Below, piece by piece: positions 33,050 through 43,815 of a stretch of 64,000 nucleotides of DNA (position 1 is its first letter; every line of letters starts with the position of its first letter). Position numbers and translations under genes: made by a program. Origin of the DNA: Aporrectodea caliginosa. Taxonomy: Eukaryota > Annelida > Clitellata > Crassiclitellata > Lumbricidae. The DNA lies in contig JACEVL010000150.1 in the NCBI GenBank assembly GCA_020284085.1, positions 272,501 through 336,500 of the forward strand. Direction: 5' to 3'. The notes beneath the pieces were generated by a model that made no database searches, was not told where the DNA came from, and saw nothing but the letters and a program-made list of their open reading frames with translations.

Positions 33050-33583
33050 GCGAAAGAGAGACAGAGGCAGACAGACAGACACAGACACAGACAGACAGAA
33101 AACCGAGACACAGAGACCGAGACACCGAGACACAGACACTGAGATCTATATACCTAGACCGAGACACCGAGACAAGGTCCGAGACACTGAGACTGAGACA
33201 CCGAGACATCGAGACCGAGACACCGAGACCGAGTCCGAGACACTGAGACAAGTGTATGTATTGAGTCCGAGACACCGAGTCCGAGACACCGAGACCGAGA
33301 CACCGAGACCGAGACAGAGACCGAGACCGAGACACCGAGTCAGAGACATTGAGACCGAGACACCGAGACCGAGACAGAGACCGAGACCGAGACACCGAGT
33401 CAGAGACATTGAGACCGAAACACTGAGGCCGAGACCGAAACAGAGACAGAGGCAAATGGAGAGTGAAGGGCAGAGAAAGATGGATATTGACAGAGACCGA
33501 GACCGAGACACCGAGTCAGAGACATTGAGACCGAAACACTGAGGCCGAGACCGAAACAGAGACAGAGGCAAATGGAGAGTGAA
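33050..33583 (+). repeat. GAGACC/CGAGACA minisatellite
   Basis: Irregular GAGACACC, GAGACCGAGACA and ACAGACAG units. A roughly 117-bp segment including AGGCAAATGGAGAGTGAAGG is duplicated (about 33411-33483 and 33528-33600). Asp-Thr-Glu-rich frames across it are artefacts. Confidence 0.9.
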
Positions 33584-33831
33584 GGGCAGAGAAAGATGGA
33601 TATTGTATGAACTTTGACACAGAATAAGAGACTCTCAGCACTGTCATCGATGTCATCGTCGTTATCGTCGTTGACTGTGATTCATTATGAGGCGCTATAG
33701 AAATGTAGGGCAGAGAAAGATGGATATTGTATGAACTTTGACACAGAATAAGAGACTCTCAGCACTGTCATCGATGTCATCGTCGTTATCGTCGTTGACT
33801 GTGATTCATTATGAGGCGCTATAGAAATGTA
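33584..33831 (+). repeat. 124-bp tandem duplication (2 copies)
   Basis: GGGCAGAGAAAGATGGATAT begins copies at 33584 and 33708. Both run through ATCATCGTCGTT-like words to GGCGCTATAGAAATGTAG with no difference visible by eye. Confidence 0.95.
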
Positions 33832-33841
33832 GAGATAAATA

Positions 33842-33887
33842 CCTCACGTTACCCCACCTTACTTTTCTATAGAAAAGTAAAGTGAGG
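33842..33887. repeat. perfect 22-bp palindrome within a longer stem
   Basis: TTACTTTTCTATAGAAAAGT AA (33859-33880) is self-complementary; CCTCAC at 33842 and GTGAGG at 33882 extend the stem with a bulge. It could form a cruciform. No element identity known. Confidence 0.75.
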
Positions 33888-34084
33888 AAAAGGTATGTCA
33901 ACGTAGTAAGTGGCAAATTAGTTAAAAGTGAAGTCAAAGTAAATAGGTTCTATATAAATCAGAAGCCAAATAAGACTCTAATCAAGTGTATTTTACATAG
34001 TTAGAAATATTAGACTCTCAACACTCTCGGTATCATCGTCGTTGAAATCATATGAAGTCCATTACATGCTAGCGCACGCAAGGA

Positions 34085-34294
34085 CCTATATATATATATT
34101 TTCGTTTATTCAACAATCCGGTTGACAAACCGCAGCCGGTTACAGTGTACAATTATGCAATTCACAAGACACAAATCTTAGCTACTAACAGAACAGACAG
34201 CCTGCAAACACAAAGCATATCCGCCCAACGGGGGCTCGAACTCGGTACCTCTCGGTCTCTTTGCCAGATGTTATCCAATGCGCCACGGGCCCCC
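34085..34294 (-). mobile_element. tRNA-derived SINE (tRNA-Arg-like head)
   Basis: The minus strand begins GGGGGCCCGTGGCGCATTGG at about 34294, followed by ATAACATCTGG. It resembles the 5' half of a tRNA-Arg (A box TGGCGCATTGG). The B box GAGTTCGAGCC lies at 34243-34233. A roughly 130-bp body ends AATAAACGAAA before an (AT)n tail at 34087-34100. The anticodon arm is degenerate, so it is a SINE and not a tRNA gene. Confidence 0.75.
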
Positions 34295-35656
34295 TAGGCG
34301 TACGTACAAACATGCAGGCCCAGCTAGTTACACTAGTTAGAGAGGTAGGTTGCGTCTCTTGCGCCTGTGTCAGAGAGCGTGTGGATCGCGGATCGCTTCC
34401 CGATGCTGGCTTATTTCAGAGATTTAAATCGGGGTATACCACGGTCCGTACACGGTGACCTTAAACGGCGCGACGCCCATTCAAACGAGCAGCGGTGGTG
34501 AAGGATTTCGCCCGATCAATTCATTGAAAATTGAGCAGGGTCGAGGTCATATAGCCTACGGTCGCTACATAAAATCGTGTACATTTACTTTTACATTACA
34601 GTGGCGTTCAAAGAGAAAGATATCTAATCGTTTCCATGCAGAGATATCGTGGATTAAGCTTAACATTAGTCGATTTGCCCAACTGCAGGTATCGTCATCG
34701 AATGACGTCACAATGCTCCAATTGCAAATAATAATAATGTATGGTAATCAAGTTGAAGAATCAAATGACGTCACAACGTATCCGCTCCAATTTCAAATAA
34801 TAATGTATTAAGTAAGTAAGACGTAAGAATATTCTTTATTTGACTACCAGCAAACGCACGGTAGCTTACAGAAGAAATAAATACTAAAAACATTTATGCA
34901 AAGTCATATAACATTCTCATAATAAAACCTCTTTTTGCAAAGGCATCAATTCTAGGTAGGGAGAGATCATGTGGCCTGCATGGGTCGCGTATTGTTTGGA
35001 GTGACCTTACGGGGAGGGGGAAGTCGTAAACAAATTGAAGAATTGAATGATGTCACAATGTCACAATGACGTATCTTCCGTAAGGTCGAGGTCTTGAAAT
35101 AAATGACGAAATATAATCCGTTAAGGTCATTTTTTATAGCGCATTAATTTTGGGAATTTCGTTAATGCCTTGCGCGCAAGGTCACCGAAATGTGAAATCT
35201 AATGCGGATAGTCAGCCGCCAGATCAGACTAAAGACTTTTGCAAAACCGACTTTAGACCGACAGAGAGAATAGGTGTGATATAGGCCTAATTATACACCA
35301 ATATGACTAGGAATGTAGCCAAACGCGCTCTCGTGCAAGTCCTATCTTGTTAAAGCGCGCTATAAACTTTCATTTGTATTGTATTGTATTGTATTGTATT
35401 GTATTGTATGATGTCTACAGATTTTTTTGATAATGGTTGGAGTCCACAGCGGTATGGTTGCGCACTGCAAAAGCTATGCAAAACTAGCTTTAAAATTAAA
35501 TTAAATATCATGTCATATTTAAAGATATATAGACATTACAGCGCATACTAAATATAGTGTTTAACTCTGCATAGTTATGTAATTGCTTATGCGTAAAAAC
35601 TAATTATTCGATTTCCTTCGTAGAAACCGCAATGCATTTTGGTATTTAAAAACGAC
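34295..35656. other. intronic DNA with CRE-like palindromes
   Basis: TGACGTCA occurs at 34703-34710 and 34766-34773 within a diverged duplicated block (AATGACGTCACAA...CTCCAATT-CAAATAATAATGTAT). A retroelement tail on the minus strand lies at 34811-34885, and (ATTGT)n follows CGCGCTATAAACTTTCATTT at 35362-35408 (plus-strand retroelement end). Confidence 0.5.
34811..34885 (-). repeat. retroelement 3' end, (ACTT)n-tail family
   Basis: Read on the minus strand, CCGTGCGTTTGCTGG is followed by AATAAAGAATATTCTTACG and ACTTACTT. The plus-strand copy at 60075-60142 has CCGTGCGTTTGCCAG, AATAAAGAA and ACTT repeats. Confidence 0.6.
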
Positions 35657-35769
35657 GTTTTACACATTTTCCGCTTGGAGCGCCAGACTCAATGGCGTCC
35701 AACGACTTTACACAGGGTTTTACACATTTTCCGCTTGGAGCGCCATACTCAATGGCGTCCAACGACTTT
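35657..35769 (+). repeat. 60-bp tandem duplication
   Basis: GTTTTACACATTTTCCGCTT begins copies at 35657 and 35717 that differ at about one or two positions (CCAGACTC against CCATACTC). Confidence 0.95.
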
Positions 35770-36159
35770 CTATCCAGTCCTGTGTATTCGAGGTCCTTGC
35801 CAAAAGAGTTTGTCATAAACTGCGCAAATGTAACGCTTATTAATTGGGAAAAATTCAAACGCATGTAAGGTTCGGTCTCTGGCTGCCTTAAGATGTCTCT
35901 AAGACTATACGCAATTTTGCTGTCGTAAACCTCCTTTTATATGCTGTGGATCGACGTTATATAATCCTAAGCATGCAGTACGACTAAACTTACTTGCGGG
36001 ATCTCTGGCGTTTGGTAAAACAACGTAAATCCCCTTATATATGTACTTTATGTGCATATATATTGACGTGCAAGATGGGCTCTGGCGTGGGTTTTAATAT
36101 CCCGTAACCCAAGACATCTTTAAATAACAATAATAAAACGATTGGTATAGGCCTAGTGC

Positions 36160-36475
36160 CGTACTCAGTCGAGGCCGAAGGAAAGGGCGCTGTACATGAG
36201 TTCAATAAATCAATGACCGTAATATATGACTGTTTAAAAGTCTTGAGCTGTCATTTAAATGTCTCCAGAGAGGTGGCATTCTTTACATGGTCCGAAAGAC
36301 TGTTCCACGCAGTGGGTCCTGCGACAGAGAAGGACCAGTCGTCAAACCTCGTAGAAGACCGAAGGTTATTCACTGCTTTGAGAGTTATCGAGCACAGTTT
36401 GTAAGTGATCCGCTGAGGAACGCGCAGCAAGTGTAGGTTATCGCGCAGCAGATCACAGAGGTGATCGAATGGTGT
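36160..36475 (-). mobile_element. LINE reverse-transcriptase C-terminal fragment
   Basis: The minus strand encodes LRVPQRITYKLCSITLKAVN, LRSSTRFDDWSFSVAGPTAW and NSLSDHVKNATSLETFK. A stop follows, and reading continues as LKTFKQSYITVIDLLNSC. The pattern RITYKL, FSVAGP-AWNSLP, SLETFK-LKT is the typical tail of CR1/Jockey-group LINE ORF2. It is 5' truncated and inactive, and lies on the same strand as the SLC16 gene inside its intron 1. Confidence 0.8.
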
Positions 36476-36708
36476 CTGGCCATATATCATATATGAGACG
36501 TGCAGCGGTTGATTTGAGTTTGTCGTTGCCCTGGAATGAGCCGAGGGACAAGAAGAAAAACTATAAAAACTACAGAATATACAATCAAAAGCACTAAGAA
36601 TGGCTTGCGTGGCAGCTAAGGGTACGCGGCCTGTCCATTCGTTCATCCCTACCTGCATTTCGTTCCTCCATGTGATCCACCACATCTAGATGAGCAATTT
36701 AACCACTG

Positions 36709-36992
<284 letters not shown>

Positions 36993-37464
36993 ATACCTGA
37001 AACGATACATCTTTTAAACATCTTGTAAACAGGTATCCCAGGCAAAGAAAAAAAACAATCCACCGTCGGAGTGAACCATATTTAAGACCAATGTAAGCAA
37101 AAACATTCTCCTTAATAAATCCCAATCAAGTAAGATATATTGACAGAAGGACCTCGATGCTAATTGTTGAAAACAAGTGATAATAAAAAATCTACGCAAG
37201 AAATACAGTGGCGGTTTATTAACAGAGCAATAAGAATAAAACAATAATTAATCAACAAGTAATAAATACAGTGGGAGGCTATAATTAACCGAGCAATTGG
37301 AATAAAACAATTAATCAACCGGCAATTAGCCCAGGCCATTAAAACGAGCAGATTGTGCTTGAAGGTGGGAGAATTCCAGAGCAAAGACGGAGTTGAGGAA
37401 GATGATAATAAAAACCAGGGGTTTAGGAAGCTCTGCTAAGCTCTGATGGTCAGAAGGTGAAAGA
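36993..37464. other. unassigned intronic DNA
   Basis: Contains a diverged direct repeat, CAGTGG-GG-TTATTAAC-GAGCAAT-AGAATAAAACAAT, at about 37207 and 37270. No gene seen. Confidence 0.5.
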
Positions 37465-37531
37465 TAGCGCCTCTGATTGGTGTTCACTGTGAGAGGCGCT
37501 TTATAAATTTATAAATACAATACAATACAAT
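37465..37531 (+). repeat. retroelement 3'-end hairpin with (ATACA)n tail
   Basis: GCGCCTCTGATTGGTGTTCA, CTGTGAGAGGCGCTTTATAA, then ATACA repeats. Sister of 6001-6040. Confidence 0.65.
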
Positions 37532-37564
37532 AGGGTCATGACGAGGACAGTAAGTACATGTATA

Positions 37565-38525
37565 TTAACCCAACCAAGGGGGGTGGTTGCCACCCCCTAG
37601 GTTTTTTTTTCATCTCAAACTTTTTCCGTATGGAATAAAAATTTGACCTTTTAGGTAGCTGTAGGGGTTCATTTGCACACGTTTTGAGGTAAAATGAGAT
37701 GATATCTCACACCGTTCAAAAGTTATACCCAATATACCCGAGGTACCATGGGGGTGGATACCCCCCCTAGATTTTTGACTATATCTTATCCGTCATTTAA
37801 TATTAAGAGACACAAATTATACCATTCTATAGAGGGAATGTGGGGCTACATTTCTATGGTCACTGAGTTGACCTGAGACAACCGGAAGTGCTCAAAATAA
37901 ATTATAATACGCGTAACATGCGTGAAAAATGGCTGAATGGAAGGACTCCCCCCTTAGTTTTTTGTCTGTAGCGTATTCATTTGTCTTCCTGGAAGAGAAA
38001 CAAAGATACCATTCTTTAGAGGGAATGAAGGGCTTCATTTGCATACCTACATCTTTGTCTTTTGAATACCGGAAGTGATCAAAATAAATAATAATACGCG
38101 TAATCTGTGTGAAAATGGCTGAATACAGCGTTATAACGTAAACCGATATATATGTATGGATATATATGTATGGATGTACATTTATACTATATAAACATGT
38201 GTAGGGATGATTTTGTGTATCTTTTATACATAGATTAGTTTCAAAACACACATAATCTTATATTTGTTTATCCAAAAGTACAAAATGTACGCAATAATAT
38301 ACAATATTGCTAATTAATGGGTCCCGTTGTTAAAAGTGATGTAATTTCGAGGTGCATTCACATAATGTACAACTAAATACACCATTCTGTGCAGAAATGA
38401 ATGCTGAATCCAATGCTATATTACAAGTTATGATATGTAAAACCAAACACGAAATCCAGGGGGGGTGGTAACCACCCCCCTTGGTAGTCCGTGTTACAAA
38501 AAAAGCTTGGTAGCCCTAGGGTTAA
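37565..38525. mobile_element. piggyBac-like non-autonomous element (TTAA-flanked)
   Basis: TTAA at 37565-37568 is followed by CCCAACCAAGGGGGGTGG; at the other end the complement of CCCTAGGGCTACCAAGC precedes TTAA at 38522-38525. TTAA duplication and CCC-starting termini are the hallmarks of piggyBac. A subterminal self-complementary GGGGTGGTTGCCACCCC (37579) has its counterpart GGGGTGGTAACCACCCC (38462). The interior holds about three diverged ~200-bp tandem units (AGAGGGAATG, ACCGGAAGTG-TCAAAATAAAT-ATAATACGCGTAA). No transposase. Confidence 0.65.
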
Positions 38526-39070
38526 GAAGAATGAGCAAAATGTGTGGGCTGTGAAAGTGAGGTTAGGAGGAGAGCAATATCCAGAAAAAGAGGGAATGAG
38601 AAAGAAGAGGAGGAAGATAGGTAGGTTGGAGAGAATAAGTAGGACGATGGGGGAAGAGGGGAAATGATAGGAGGAGAAAATAGGCCTGAGGATGATGGAT
38701 TGTTGGGAGAAGTTAGTGGAGAAGGAAACAGGGGATGTGATCGAGAAGCAAGAGGATGGAGGAATGAAGGAGGTGGAGGAAGAGGTAAGGATGGGTCGGA
38801 GGATAAACAACAACATTTGTATGTTGTATGTATGTATGTATGTATAGGAGGTCATCAGTTCAAGAACAGTGTCGATAGAGGGCAGTTAAGCTGTCGACCA
38901 GTGGAGTTCTGTATACATGAGTCCGAGCCAAGACGGCCCTCAACGCAGAAGACTAAAGATAGCGCAATAGACAACCGTATGCAGATTCCAGGCTCCGAGA
39001 TGTAGGCCTACGATCGGACTGCTCACAGGCTTAGGTATAAATCATCTGGCAATAGGGAACGGACCGAACG
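38526..39070. other. unassigned intronic DNA, purine-rich
   Basis: A GGAGGA/GAAGAGG-rich strand at 38560-38790, then a short TATG run at 38819-38845. No gene recognised. Confidence 0.5.
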
Positions 39071-39242
39071 GTGTGCATATGTATGCATCATGTATGTATG
39101 TATGCATGTGTGTACGTATGTACGTACTTATGTAGGAATATTTGTACGTACGAATGTACATGCATGTATGTACGAATGTACATGCGTGTATGTGTGCATG
39201 TATGCTTGTATGTGTGCATGTATGCTTGTATGTATGCATGTG

Positions 39243-39274
<32 letters not shown>

Positions 39275-39378
39275 CATGTATGTGTGTATGTATGTATGTA
39301 TGTATGTATGCATATATATGTATGTATGCATGTACATGTATGTATGTATGTACTATTTATGTATGTATGTATGTATCT
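39071..39378 (+). repeat. degenerate (ATGT/ATGC)n microsatellite
   Basis: TATG, TACG and TGCATG tetranucleotide units over about 300 bp with many variants, suggesting an old array. Confidence 0.95.
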
Positions 39379-39472
39379 GAAAACGCCTGTTGCAAGCAGT
39401 CATTACTTTTGATGGTTTAAATGCTCGTGGAGTGAGGGGCTTGTGATGCATTTGATACTGTGCAAGGTAATT

Positions 39473-39503
<31 letters not shown>

Positions 39504-39523
39504 CAGCAGCAGCAGCAGCATCA
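39473..39523 (+). repeat. (GCA)n microsatellite
   Basis: GCAGCA run with two ATC interruptions. Confidence 0.95.
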
Positions 39524-39804
39524 GTATACACGGGTGAAGGACGAGAGATGACAATCCTGATATGCATAACCCGGATTTCGAACAGAATGAGTCGATCAGA
39601 TAAGTTCGCCAATTTGGACGACCACCACAGTACCACTCTGCGAGATCGTTGTCTAAACTTGGCACAACAACACACCCACATCAACAATAAGAAAAGTTCT
39701 ATAACTTACAGTAAGTGGTAGCGTGGTAGCGCTAGTAGTAAACTTAATAATAACAAATTAACAATACTTCTACTACTACCGCTACGCTACCGCTACAGTA
39801 ACTG

Positions 39805-39835
39805 TGGAGCCGCTACTGCTACTGCTACTTTACTG

Positions 39836-39922
<87 letters not shown>

Positions 39923-39933
39923 TACTACTAGGC

Positions 39934-39966
<33 letters not shown>

Positions 39967-39974
39967 ATAATAAT

Positions 39975-40055
<81 letters not shown>

Positions 40056-40060
40056 CATTG

Positions 40061-40155
<95 letters not shown>

Positions 40156-40180
40156 GTCATTGTTGTTGTTGTTGCTGCTG
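39805..40180 (+). repeat. composite trinucleotide array (CTG, CTA, TAA, TTA, TCA)
   Basis: CTG at 39834-39885, CTA at 39885-39966, TAA at 39967-40006, TTA at 40007-40054, TCA at 40060-40155, then GTT/GCT. Each block differs from the next by one base, as if the array evolved by stepwise point mutation and expansion. Confidence 0.95.
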
Positions 40181-40504
40181 TTGTTATAGGCTTGCCATCG
40201 GTTAAAGTATACGCCTACAATATATCCACTGACTAATGAAGGTGCTACGAGAACATGAGCATCATATTTTCCAATAATTAAAATCGGAAGTAATCGACTT
40301 CTTCTTCTGCCTCTGTCGTGCTTTCGGAAATCTTTAAATTCAGCCAAGCAGTTAAATTAACAAGGATAATCACAGAGACTTTTCTCACGGTCGTTTGTTT
40401 CAACAGACCGGCTAGAAAGTGCTGCTCTTTACAGCTACAGAGCAGCCGAAGCTCCGGCAGGACCCAAAAACTGGCTTATTAGTTCTTATCAGTGTACTAT
40501 GGGG

Positions 40505-40585
40505 CTCGTTATTGTAATTGGACATTTACATAGCGCCGCTAAAAGACCAAAACAAATTAAAGGCGCTCTCTGTATGAAGCTAAAT
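40505..40585 (-). repeat. LINE/SINE 3'-end hairpin
   Basis: The minus strand reads AGAGAGCGCCTTTAATTTGT, ...GGCGCTATGTAAATGTCCAATTACAATAA, the same 3'-end type as 17262, 53208 and 55089. Confidence 0.6.
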
Positions 40586-41214
40586 GTCATTTGGAACTAG
40601 ACTATTACATCGGATATCAGAGCAATGCACAGTAAACTAGAAGAGTCACAAGTGGCAGCTCACGCACACACGTGGCGCCAACAGAAGGGATGGGGATACA
40701 ATTTGACTCTATGTTATGGGTTCAATTAAGGTGGCTGTCTGGGGGTAATCCATTTGTACACTACCTCTTCCTTTAAATTTATATTCAAGTCAACCAGGAA
40801 TTTTGCTTCGTCAACAACAAATGGTAGGCTAAACGTTTTGTTACCATTAAAATTGTTAGTTAACCTAATTTTAAAAGTTTCCGTTTTGAAGGTTCAGTGG
40901 CCCTGGTGAACGGCATCCGTCCGAGGGTCGGGTTGTGGGTTTGTGGCCGGCGCTCCGAATAGTGGGAAGCTTGAAGTAGGTCGAAGGGCGGAGTTGACCT
41001 CTGACAGAGATGCATGCTAGAGGTCATTAACAATTATGCATGGCGCCCCGACTGGCGCCGTATTTAATTATTAATTATCCATCTATTATCCTAGGAAATT
41101 CAAATATTACAGAGGGAATTAAGTACAAAGATATTAACATGTGTCGCAATATAATGCGTGTATACTGAAAACAATATGAGTGTGTTTATAAATTATTAGG
41201 GGCATTATATAATT
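40586..41214. other. unassigned intronic DNA
   Basis: No exon or repeat recognised, except GGCGCCCCGACTGGCGCC (41043-41060), an imperfect palindrome. Confidence 0.5.
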
Positions 41215-41338
41215 ATATACATAGAATTATATATGCATATGTATATATATATGTATATATATATATATATAAAATTATATATGCATATGTATATATATAT
41301 AATATATATATATATGTATGTATATATATATATATGGT
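41215..41338 (+). repeat. (TA)n-rich microsatellite
   Basis: TATATA/TGCATATG runs with two near copies of AATTATATATGCATATGTAT (about 41225 and 41272). Confidence 0.9.
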
Positions 41339-41575
41339 GTGCCATTTCTGCATCCCGTATAGCCTACGGTAGCCTACACAAGATTAGCATAAAATGAACA
41401 CAGTAGAAAGACCAGCGGCAAGGGAGAGGACCATTACATGGGCCATGTCTACACTCCACACGCCGTCATTTGCATGCTGCGGATAAGAAAAATTAATGAA
41501 GTGGCTGATATTTTATACCCATGGTCAGCAATCTCGTTTACATAATAAGATGCTCTTTTTTTCTATGTATTCTTG

Positions 41576-41820
41576 TTCTTATTTGTCTCCTTATTCTTCT
41601 TTTTCTTCTTCTTGATTTTTTCTCTTTCTCCTTCTCCTCGTCCTCCTCCTAGTCCTCCTCGTTCACCTCTTCTTCCTCCTCCTCCACTTCCTCCACCTCC
41701 TCCTCCTCTTCCTCCTCCACCACCACCACCTCCTCCTCCTCCTCCTCGTCCTCGTCCTCCTCCTCCTCTACTTATTCGCGTTTTTCTTCTCTGCGTCCTT
41801 CACCTCTTTCTTTTTCTATG
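41576..41820 (+). repeat. (TCC/TCT)n polypyrimidine tract
   Basis: TTCTTC and CCTCCT runs; the poly-Pro frame is an artefact. It lies in SLC16 intron 1, about 80 bp past the exon 1 donor (minus sense). Confidence 0.9.
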
Positions 41821-41898
41821 TATACTAATTTATCTATTGGTATCTTGGACATTATTACACAGGCAACATAGAAATTGCTCCGAGATAAGGTGACTTAC

Positions 41899-42190
41899 CG
41901 ACTAGTAGATAGACTCCGGGGAGCAGGGCCCCCACTAGGGCGGTCTCTGCCTTTCCCGCCTCAAAGTATTCGAGCACTTCATTGTAGATGACACTAAACG
42001 TATAGCACGTTCCATCAACAATGAGGTTGGTCAGGAAGCACGCAATGGCCACCGCCCAGCCCCACCCTCCGTCCGGGGGCAGAGGTAGGTCAAGGTCGTC
42101 GTCAAAGGGAAGGTCATCGTCCACGGGGGTCTTTAAGTCCTTCTTATCACCCTCGGCACGTTCGGGGTCTTTCGTTTTAGACTCGCTCAT
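41899..42190 (-). CDS. SLC16-type transporter, first coding exon
   Basis: The start codon at 42190-42188 (GATCATGAGC) opens an acidic cytosolic N-terminus (about residues 1-38, with DDDLPFDDDLDLP). The diagnostic MCT motif D40-G-G-W-G-W45 (PDGGWGWAV) follows at the entry of TM1, then TM1 to about residue 62, YTFSVIYNEVLEYF, and the start of TM2. The donor is AGTCG|GTAAGT at 41898. The exon is 292 bp and ends in phase 1. The three visible exons give about 397 residues; family members are usually 430-560. An AG at 42221-42222 (TTTATGTAG) may mark a 5' UTR exon boundary. SLC16 proteins move monocarboxylates, aromatic amino acids or thyroid hormone; the substrate cannot be inferred here. Confidence 0.92.
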
Positions 42191-42339
42191 GATCGCCTGA
42201 TGCTCCGTCCAAAGCTGGCTCTACATAAATGAGTGCGTGCGCCACCTGTCGACAAAATAACAACGTTGCATCAAAATAAGAAATTGAAAATCGATAAAAC
42301 AGCAGATCAATGAATTTTTAAGTTTTGCTGCATTAGAAT

Positions 42340-42342
<3 letters not shown>

Positions 42343-42426
<84 letters not shown>
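42343..42426 (+). repeat. (ACAG)n microsatellite
   Basis: A GAGA start, then about 19 CAGA units, 150 bp upstream of the SLC16 start codon (minus sense). Confidence 0.97.
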
Positions 42427-42427
<1 letters not shown>

Positions 42428-42796
42428 CGGAGAGACAGACGGATAAAAACAGAGACAGTGATTGCAATAGGCTTGAGAGAACTGCAATTATTGAAGACTA
42501 GTATGAAATGTAAAAATCACATCTTCGTGCTTTCGTAGGCCTGTATGCCTCTGTGTCTTTAAATGTGTTTTTGCCGTTCACTTTCCGTCTCTCTCTCTCT
42601 ACGTCTTTCACCATCTACGTGTCTTTGTCTGTCTTTCATTATTCTGTTTTCTCCGTAAAAATGTAAATGCTTCGAAGCATTATGCTGTAGGCTTAAAAAT
42701 GCCCTAAGCCTATAAATGAAAATATGGATACGAATGTTCTGTAGGCCCAATGGCCCATATATTAAATACGTTACAAATAAACTTAACGCTATATGT

Positions 42797-42945
42797 GCAT
42801 GTATGTATTTATGTATGTATATATGTATGTATGAATGTATGTATGTGTGTATGTGTGTATGTATGTATGCATGCATGTATCGATGTATGCAAGCACATAT
42901 GTATGTGTGTATGTATGCATAAATGTATGTATGTATGTATGTATG
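42797..42945 (+). repeat. (TATG)n microsatellite, degenerate
   Basis: TATGTATG with TGTG, TGCA and CGATG variants. Confidence 0.93.
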
Positions 42946-43614
42946 TTCGTACGAGAGATATATATAATTATAATTGCGCATGTCTAGGCATAGCAATGTA
43001 ACTATGTCTTCGTCCTTAGCGTCACACATGACTACATCCAGAGATAGTCCATTCATACGAGTGATAAAAGCACAGCAAACGAGCGTACACGGAATTTACT
43101 TCAGTAAATACTGTGGCGAGGTACTAATAAGATCAGCATTCTGTTCTCTTAAGAAGACTTAAGTAGACTACGACAAACACGGTCCACAACACCTGCTCTC
43201 AGTGCTCTGAAAGCAGACGGACATGGGCCTAATAGACCTAAAAAGCGCACAGAGGGAGGGAGGGCCCATCATGTGAAGGACACGCGTAATGGAGGGAGGG
43301 AGGGGTCCAGTTGAACTATGAACTTTGCGCGTCTTAGGTTACGGACGAAAATCAGTTTACGACTGTTCTATTATAGCGGAAATAATTGGATCGATCAGGT
43401 AGAAGGTCAGACTGCGAACGTGTAAGGCAGGATTAGGAGGAGTGTGAATCGCTAGAGTTTCACACCCATACCCATGGTTATATCTTATACGGTGAGCTAT
43501 AAAAAGAATGCAAGAAAAGCATTGTCAGCCGCAATGTATCGATCGCTTTAAACATGTACATGCATGTGGAATTTTTGCACTGGTCGAAATCAGGTTAGGG
43601 GCAGTGACCGGATC
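42946..43614. other. unassigned region upstream of SLC16
   Basis: A GGGAGGGAGGG motif occurs twice (43254-43264, 43290-43302). Possible promoter DNA for the minus-strand transporter, without a recognised core element. Confidence 0.4.
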
Positions 43615-43617
43615 TCG

Positions 43618-43815
43618 ACATACAGTAACCTACAATGACTTATAGTAACCTACAATAACTTATAGTAACCTACAATGCCTTATGGTAACCTACAATGACT
43701 TATAGTAACCTACAATGACTTATAGTAACCTACAATGACTTATAGTAACCTACAATGACTTATAGTAACCTACAATGACTAATAGTAACTTACAATGATT
43801 TATAGTAACCTATAC
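43618..43815 (+). repeat. 20-bp tandem repeat, about 10 copies
   Basis: Unit TATAGTAACCTACAATGACT with single-base variants (AATAACT, AATGCCT, AATGATT). There are no unique spacers, so it is not CRISPR-like. Confidence 0.95.

Noticed and set aside
33036..33571. Asp/Thr/Glu- and Ser/Arg-rich frames
   Set aside because: Artefacts of the GAGACC minisatellite.
34230..34294. tRNA-Arg gene on the minus strand
   Set aside because: A and B boxes are present, but the anticodon and acceptor stems are degenerate, and a SINE body with tail follows.
41573..41893. Proline-rich protein frame on the plus strand
   Set aside because: Translation of a TCC/TCT polypyrimidine tract within the SLC16 intron.
43618..43815. 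CRISPR-like array
   Set aside because: Repeats are contiguous with no unique spacers, and the DNA is clearly eukaryotic.
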